From NCBI GenBank assembly GCA_900550745.1, contig URTO01000012.1, positions 1 through 13,973 on the forward strand: 13,973 nt of DNA, written 5' to 3'. Both the position numbers and the translations under genes were made by a program. Source of the DNA: an uncultured Desulfovibrio sp. GTDB taxonomy: Bacteria; Desulfobacterota; Desulfovibrionia; Desulfovibrionales; Desulfovibrionaceae. Under the pieces are notes generated by a model that made no database searches, had not been told where the DNA came from, and saw nothing but the letters and a program-made list of their open reading frames with translations. Below, in pieces: positions 10,282 to 13,973 of this stretch; within the stretch, counting starts at the first letter, position 1, and every line of letters begins with the position of its first letter.

Positions 10282-10357
10282 GGACCTATAGCTCAGTTGG
10301 TAGAGCCACCGGCTCATAACCGGTCCGTCCTAGGTTCAAGTCCTAGTGGGTCCACCA
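10282..10357 (+). tRNA. tRNA with CAU anticodon (elongator Met or Ile2)
   Basis: Full cloverleaf with encoded CCA. The 7-bp acceptor stem (10282-10288 with 10347-10353) has one G-U pair. The D-stem is GCTC/GAGC, the anticodon stem ACCGG/CCGGT with loop CTCATAA (anticodon 10315-10317), and the T-stem CTAGG/CCTAG with loop TTCAAGT. The first pair is G-C and the anticodon stem lacks the three consecutive G-C pairs, so it is not the initiator. Genes with this anticodon are either elongator Met or the lysidine-modified Ile tRNA that reads AUA. The acceptor stem and loop look close to Ile2 tRNAs of other bacteria as I remember them, but this is undecided. Confidence 0.95.
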
Positions 10358-10366
10358 AATATATGA

Positions 10367-10401
10367 ATGGGTTACGAAAGCATGTCGTAACCCATTTTTT
10401 T
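10367..10401 (+). terminator. intrinsic terminator after the tRNA
   Basis: ATGGGTTACG (10367-10376) pairs with CGTAACCCAT (10386-10395), 10 bp with a 9-nt loop, followed by seven T (10395-10401). It ends the transcript carrying the tRNA, and possibly the cpoB-like and NIL genes as well. Confidence 0.9.
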
Positions 10402-10676
10402 ATGGGTGGGCATTCTGTCCCAGTCCTGTCCCAGGTTTTTCTGTATGGAAGTTGAAGGGGGGTGAAGCTTTCCCGCATGGAGCAGCCCCACACAGCCCCA
10501 CGCCCGCCGGAAGGGATGCGACAGTATCGGCATCCCCACGGCATAAGGATACGAACAGCCTTCGTACCCCGTAGGCAGAGCCGCCGCCTATACTGCCCCC
10601 ATGTACCCCGTCCAAGGCTCCACGAACCTCCTGAGAGGCGTTTTGCCCTTTACATGGTTAGAGGTTGTTTTTTCAA
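10402..10676. other. gene-free stretch downstream of the tRNA
   Basis: No credible gene. Noted only: CTGTCCCAG twice (10415-10423 and 10426-10434). Minus-strand frames give a tail like KPGTGLGQNAHP close to the tRNA, of a kind seen at the ends of some phage integrases, but there is no integrase body. Base composition becomes more AT-rich toward 10640. Confidence 0.4.
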
Positions 10677-10835
10677 TGCTCTGTTATAGCTTGTGGTTGC
10701 TTCATCTCCACAGTGCGATGAAAATACAGCCTTTTTCTCCGGTTTTCCCCTTGGCGGGATCCACGGCTAAGGCATTTTTCCGGTTATCTTGGACTTTCAA
10801 GGAAAAAAGCATCAACCATTTTCTATAACACAGCC
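10677..10835 (+). mobile_element. MITE-like element, copy A (159 bp)
   Basis: Starts TGCTCTGTTATAG and ends CTATAACACAGCC, an inverted repeat matching at 11 of 13 positions; a further block TGGTTG matches on both sides at positions 18-23. Flanks TTTTTCAA (10669-10676) and TTTTCCAA (10836-10843) agree at 7 of 8, consistent with an aged 8-bp target duplication. It encodes no transposase. By eye it is about 85-90% identical to copy B and also matches copy C. It runs into the 3' end of the small minus-strand ORF. Confidence 0.85.
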
Positions 10836-11132
10836 TTTTCCAAAAACGGGCCTCAGATTGACGATACAGAAAAATTCTTTTTCAGGGAGGGTAGGCCACA
10901 AAAAAGGCGGCCCGTTTCCAAACCGCCCCGCCATTTCGTGGGCTCTTACCCCTGCCGTGCTTCCCCTGTGTTTCGTTTGCCGTTCGAGCTGGGCCTGTAC
11001 AGCCGTAAGAGCCACCGCCGCCGTGCCCCATTCCTTTTGGGGCCACTTGCCGGGGTTCCATCCGCTCCGCCAGCCCGTAGCCAAATAGATGCCTAGGGCA
11101 TAGGCCGCAGCCGTTCGTGTACGCTTTATCAT
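10812..11132 (-). CDS. small hypothetical protein, doubtful, 3' end supplied by copy A
   Basis: Possible protein of 106 residues, unrecognised. Support is a strong ribosome site, AAAGGAGGG with 6-nt spacing to the ATG at 11132, and an N-terminus MIKRTRTAAAYALGIYLATGW that reads like a short hydrophobic segment. Against it, the frame passes through a good minus-strand terminator (10900-10927), and the last seven residues plus the stop come from copy A. The original product may therefore have ended earlier, with the present C-terminus being decay. Its place between two mobile-element copies near a tRNA fits a phage or island remnant. No start-to-end function can be given. Confidence 0.35.
   Translation of the reverse strand: MIKRTRTAAAYALGIYLATGWRSGWNPGKWPQKEWGTAAVALTAVQAQLERQTKHRGSTAGVRAHEMAGRFGNGPPFLWPTLPEKEFFCIVNLRPVFGKGCVIENG
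10900..10927 (-). terminator. minus-strand intrinsic terminator inside the small ORF
   Basis: On the minus strand, GGCGG and CCGCC arms (10923-10927 and 10906-10910), with an inner GTTT/AAAC pairing, are followed by six T (10905-10900). Orientation and strength suit the end of a leftward gene starting at 11132. Confidence 0.7.
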
Positions 11133-11192
11133 GGGAAGCCCTCCTTTCATATAGGGTAACCCGCCGCACCTTTCCCCGGCAAGTAAGGACAC

Positions 11193-11229
11193 ATCGGATA
11201 CGCCCCTTTTTAAAGAGGCAGAATCCGAT
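11193..11229. repeat. inverted repeat at the copy B insertion point
   Basis: ATCGGAT (11193-11199) pairs perfectly with ATCCGAT (11223-11229). Inside, GCCCCTT (11202-11208) pairs with AAGAGGC (11213-11219) with one G-T wobble. The right outer arm is the target sequence duplicated by copy B. No T-run follows now, so it may once have been an operator or terminator. Confidence 0.6.
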
Positions 11230-11230
11230 A

Positions 11231-11392
11231 GGTTCTGTTATAGTATGTGGTTGTTTCATCTCCACAGTGCGGTGGAAAATACAGCCTTTTTTCCAATTCT
11301 TCCCTTGGCGGGATCCACGGCTAAGGCATTTTGTCGGTTATCCCTTTGGAACTTCAAGGAAAAAAGCATCGACCATTTTCTATGACACAGCC
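11231..11392 (+). mobile_element. MITE-like element, copy B (162 bp) with perfect 8-bp target duplication
   Basis: Begins GGTTCTGTTATAG and ends CTATGACACAGCC (terminal inverted repeat 10 of 13). The 8 bases before it (ATCCGATA, 11223-11230) are repeated exactly after it (11393-11400). That is direct evidence of transposition as a unit. There is no coding capacity. The interior is shared with copies A and C, including a conserved stretch around GGCGGGATCCACGGCTAAGG. Eight-base duplications fit several transposase families (for example ISL3, IS1595 and IS6), so the parent is not assigned. Confidence 0.93.
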
Positions 11393-11500
11393 ATCCGATA
11401 TGCCCCGGTAACAGAAACAGCCCCATGAGCGTCCCAATTCAGCCTGTCCGCCTTTAAGCGTGGAAACGATGGAATGGTTGCATCGGTTCCTTTTAGGAAG

Positions 11501-12742
11501 CTATTCGCCGTCCCCCAATGCGACGGCTCCCGTTTTGCGGTAGACCATATAGGCGGGGAACAGCGCGCACAAGGAGCCGAGCGCGAAGGAAGCGGCGGCA
11601 AAGGAGCCTTCGGCGAGGGTCAGTTGTGGGGAGAGCATGATCCCGGTTTGGCGGAACATGAGCAGCGCTGCGCCTTCGGAAAGGCCCCAGCCGAACAGCA
11701 GGCCCGCCAGCGCGCCCGCGGCGATGCTGACGCTGACCACGCACCAGACGCTGAGCACCAGATAGGCGCGGGGCGCGCCGAGCACACGCAGCGTGCCGAG
11801 CATCCGTTTGCGCATGGATACCGCCATCCCGCCGACCAGCATGACCCCGCACAGGGCTACGAACTGCGCGGCATAGGCCATGCCGGTCATGATGTCGCGC
11901 ATGTCGCCGAGGGTGGCGAACAGCTCGGTCAGCACCTCGCCGGTAAAGACGCCCTGCATGTTCACCGGCCTGCCGTCCGCATCCGGGAGGGTCGCCGTCT
12001 GCCAAAAGGCCCGCAGGCGGTAGGCGGCGGCGATGCTTTCGGGCTTGACGACCACGGCGGAAACGCCGGGCAGCGGGGAACCCTTCCCTTCAAAAAGATG
12101 TCCGAGGGGCAGCCCATGCCCCGCATCGGGAAGCGCATCGTGGACGGCCCAGACCGATTCGATGGGGATGAGGATGGCGTTGTCCCACGGCGTGCCCGTT
12201 TCCGGCAGGCGGCCCACGGCCTTGTAGCGGATATGCCCGTGTTCGTTGCGGGATGCGGAAACCTGCCCGTGCATGGGGAAAAACGCCTCTCCGAGCCGCA
12301 GGGGGACGCCCGCGCCGAGCACGGCTTCGTCCTGCGCGGCAAAGACCCTGCCTTCCGCGAGCGCCCGCTTGCCGCCGAGCGTGACCATATCCCTGCTCGT
12401 CCCCACCAGCGGGGACGCGTTCCAGCGGTCGCCGAAGGCCAGCGGCGCGGCCCATGCCACGCCTTCCTGCTTCAGGATTTCCGTAACCGCGCTCCCCGGA
12501 ACCAGCGGCAGCGACTGCGGGCGCAGATAGACCGCCCCAAGCATGAGCTGCACGCTGCTGCCCTGTGCGCCCACCAGCAGGTCGAAGGCGTCGCCCGCCC
12601 GCGCCGTGCCCTGCCGTACCGCCCGTTCGGTCATGCTGACCCCGACGCCGAGGCTGAGGGACAGCGCGAGGACCAGCGACAGGGCAAGGATGCCCCCGAA
12701 GGAGCGGCGCAGTTCGCCTTTGATCAGCATCAACGGATTCAT
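11501..12742 (-). CDS. FtsX/MacB-type ABC transporter permease
   Basis: Inner-membrane permease of 413 residues with the MacB/LolC layout: TM1 at about 17-37, a large periplasmic domain (about 38-284), then three helices at about 286-310, 327-353 and 379-401. RKRMLGTLRVLGAPRAYLV (311-329) is the cytoplasmic coupling segment of FtsX domains. The periplasmic domain has a small His cluster (H201, H209, H215, with H158, H168, H170). MacB-type proteins usually act by moving periplasmic substrates or envelope proteins, not by classic import. The ATG at 12742 overlaps the ATPase stop in ATGA, so it is translationally coupled to its ATPase. Only a weak hairpin (11467-11485) follows the stop. The substrate is not shown by sequence. 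Confidence 0.9.
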   Translation of the reverse strand: MNPLMLIKGELRRSFGGILALSLVLALSLSLGVGVSMTERAVRQGTARAGDAFDLLVGAQGSSVQLMLGAVYLRPQSLPLVPGSAVTEILKQEGVAWAAPLAFGDRWNASPLVGTSRDMVTLGGKRALAEGRVFAAQDEAVLGAGVPLRLGEAFFPMHGQVSASRNEHGHIRYKAVGRLPETGTPWDNAILIPIESVWAVHDALPDAGHGLPLGHLFEGKGSPLPGVSAVVVKPESIAAAYRLRAFWQTATLPDADGRPVNMQGVFTGEVLTELFATLGDMRDIMTGMAYAAQFVALCGVMLVGGMAVSMRKRMLGTLRVLGAPRAYLVLSVWCVVSVSIAAGALAGLLFGWGLSEGAALLMFRQTGIMLSPQLTLAEGSFAAASFALGSLCALFPAYMVYRKTGAVALGDGE

Positions 12743-13413
12743 GCCGCCTCCCGTATAATACCCCGGTTGAGATCGAGCACCCGGTCCATGTTTGCCAGTA
12801 CGGCATCGTCATGGCTCACGACAAGGAGCGTGCTGCCCAGCGTCCGGGCGTACCCGGAGAGCAGCAGGGTCACCTGCCCGGCGTTGGCTTCGTCAAGGCT
12901 TGCCGTGGGCTCGTCCGCCAGGATGATGCCCGGCTTGAGCAGCACGGCCCGCGCAATGGCGACCCGCTGCTTTTCCCCACGCGACAGCGCCCGCACTTTC
13001 CGGGTGGGGCAGACGTGCATTTGTTCGAGCAGGCCGCGCCCGCGCCGGATCAAGGCTTCCGGGATGCGCCATCCGGTGAAGGTGGCGGGCAGGAGCACGT
13101 TTTCCAACGCTTCCAGCTCAGGGAAAAGCTGGAAGTCCTGAAAGACGAAACCGATATGCTGCCCGCGCCAGCGATCGCGCTGGTGTTCGGGCAGCGCGCC
13201 GGGCACGGTCGCGCCCCAGCGCACGGTTCCCCTGTCTGGAAGCACAAGCCCGCTCACGACGTTGAGGAGGGAGCTTTTCCCTGAGCCCGATGCGCCCCGG
13301 ATGCCGACGTGTTCGCCGGATGTTACTTTAAGGTACGGTATGTCAAGAACCGTCCGCCTTTGTCCGCCTTCGGGAAAGGTGAGGAGGATGTTCTGAAGTT
13401 CGAGCCCGTTCAT
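12739..13413 (-). CDS. ABC transporter ATPase, LolD/MacB class
   Basis: Cytoplasmic ATPase of 224 residues that would power the FtsX-type permease encoded next. Walker A GASGSGKS (40-47), Q-loop Q92 in FVFQDFQLF, signature LSRGEKQR (143-150), Walker B IILADEPTASLD with D167-E168, and switch His201 in VVSHD are all present, so it should be active. The signature differs from the usual LSGGQ in having Arg at the third position. AAGGAT lies 7 nt before the ATG at 13413, and the gene starts 24 nt after the secreted-protein gene. It is the middle gene of a three-gene minus-strand operon. Confidence 0.93.
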   Translation of the reverse strand: MNGLELQNILLTFPEGGQRRTVLDIPYLKVTSGEHVGIRGASGSGKSSLLNVVSGLVLPDRGTVRWGATVPGALPEHQRDRWRGQHIGFVFQDFQLFPELEALENVLLPATFTGWRIPEALIRRGRGLLEQMHVCPTRKVRALSRGEKQRVAIARAVLLKPGIILADEPTASLDEANAGQVTLLLSGYARTLGSTLLVVSHDDAVLANMDRVLDLNRGIIREAA

Positions 13414-13437
13414 ACAAGATCCTTGGTTTGCCGTAGG

Positions 13438-13869
13438 TTACAGCTTGCGGAAACGGGCGTCCCGCAGCCTGAGCTGGCTGATGAATCCGGTATCCGCATC
13501 GCGGTGCGATCCGATTTCCAGCACGCCCTCCACCTCAATGGTGGCGTTGTTCTGGACGAAGCTCTGGTTGGAGGAAAGGTAGACGACGAGGATGTTGTCG
13601 GGCCAGTCCGCGTCTGACTGGCAGAACGGGCACAGGGCCACGGGTTCGCGTGTGAGCACGAAGAAGGCGGCTTCGGCCTTGAGCGGCGGGGCCATGAAGC
13701 CTTTGATCGTGACGCGCTGCCCGGAGAGGCCCTTTACCTTGTCGGAAAACTGGAGCCCAAGGACGCCGCCCCCGCTGTACAGTTCGTCGAACGACAGTTC
13801 CGGCGTCGCCGCTTTCGCCGTACCCGTCAGGCAGAGCAGGGCAAAGAAGAGGAGGAGCAGTCTTTTCAT
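13438..13869 (-). CDS. secreted CPFC-motif protein, DUF3299-like OB-type fold suspected
   Basis: Protein of 143 residues with a Sec signal peptide (MKRLLLLFFALLCLTGTAKA, likely cut after residue 20). The mature part is beta-rich: VTIKGFMAPPL (53-63), a FFVLT strand, then CPFCQSDADWPDNILVVYL with C80 and C83, and a last strand IEVEGVLEIG. The GFMAPPL opening and the cysteines before a DNILVV strand resemble DUF3299-type proteins that accompany FtsX-type ABC transporters; I hold that at about even odds. The CPFC pair could bind a metal or be redox-active. The ATG at 13869 has AGGAA 6 nt upstream. First gene of the operon; mobile-element copy C starts 25 bp upstream. Confidence 0.8.
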   Translation of the reverse strand: MKRLLLLFFALLCLTGTAKAATPELSFDELYSGGGVLGLQFSDKVKGLSGQRVTIKGFMAPPLKAEAAFFVLTREPVALCPFCQSDADWPDNILVVYLSSNQSFVQNNATIEVEGVLEIGSHRDADTGFISQLRLRDARFRKL

Positions 13870-13894
13870 GGGTGGTTCCTGTGGAAAAAGGGAA

Positions 13895-13973
13895 GGCTCT
13901 GTCATGGTATGCGGTTGTTTCATCCCACAGTGTGGTGGAAATGCAGCCTTTTTCTCCAGTTTTCCCCTTGGCG
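13895..13973 (+). mobile_element. MITE-like element, copy C, cut by window end
   Basis: Starts GGCTCTGTCATGG and follows copies A and B closely for the 79 bases available, including CCACAGTG and the AAATGCAGCCTTTTT stretch, in the same orientation. Its right end and target duplication lie outside the window. It occupies the DNA where the promoter of the leftward secreted-protein/ABC operon would be expected. I found no good outward promoter in it. Confidence 0.85.

Noticed and set aside
10314..10544. Minus-strand ORF ending in a LGLEPRTDRL-type peptide
   Set aside because: Known annotation artefact from translating a tRNA antisense.
11474..13141. 555-residue plus-strand ORF
   Set aside because: Antisense to the permease and ATPase genes, which carry clear motifs.

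Overview
The window is GC-rich (roughly 60%) and carries a Gram-negative gene set: CbpA/CbpM, ClpB, IleS-LspA, two lipoproteins, a CpoB-type protein and an NIL-domain ferredoxin. Gene content and order (J-protein, CbpM, ClpB; ileS-lspA; NIL ferredoxin) suggest a Desulfovibrio-like anaerobe (Desulfovibrionaceae). That placement is inferred from content; no search was run.

Layout. 1-3977 (+) is a protein-quality-control block: the 3' part of a CbpA-type J-protein, its CbpM-like modulator and the disaggregase ClpB, ending at a strong terminator. 4114-4797 (-) is an unrecognised lipoprotein gene, convergent with clpB. 4798-5370 is an unusual divergent intergenic region with an (CT)18 microsatellite between two 25-bp direct repeats, then inverted repeats and the ileS promoter. 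5371-8899 (+) is an overlapping ileS-lspA-PLDc_N-like operon. 8963-10272 (+) holds a CpoB/YbgF-like lipoprotein and an NIL-4Fe-4S ferredoxin, followed only 9 nt later by a CAU-anticodon tRNA and a terminator. 10402-11500 is a gene-poor accessory stretch with two short transposon-like elements and one small doubtful ORF. 11501-13869 (-) is a compact three-gene operon: a secreted CPFC protein, an ABC ATPase and an FtsX-type permease.

The most novel item is a short non-autonomous mobile element (MITE-like, about 160 bp). It is present twice in full (10677-10835 and 11231-11392) and once cut by the window end (13895 onward). A 43-bp, nearly perfect palindrome after clpB (4024-4066) looks like an extreme internal-deletion form. 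Copy B is flanked by a perfect 8-bp target duplication (ATCCGATA) and copy A by a 7/8 match. The placed copies sit in or beside inverted repeats or terminators.

The ABC cassette resembles, by architecture, the zinc-regulated ATPase / FtsX permease / small secreted protein operons of Pseudomonas and Vibrio. A metal-related envelope role is a reasonable but unproven hypothesis.
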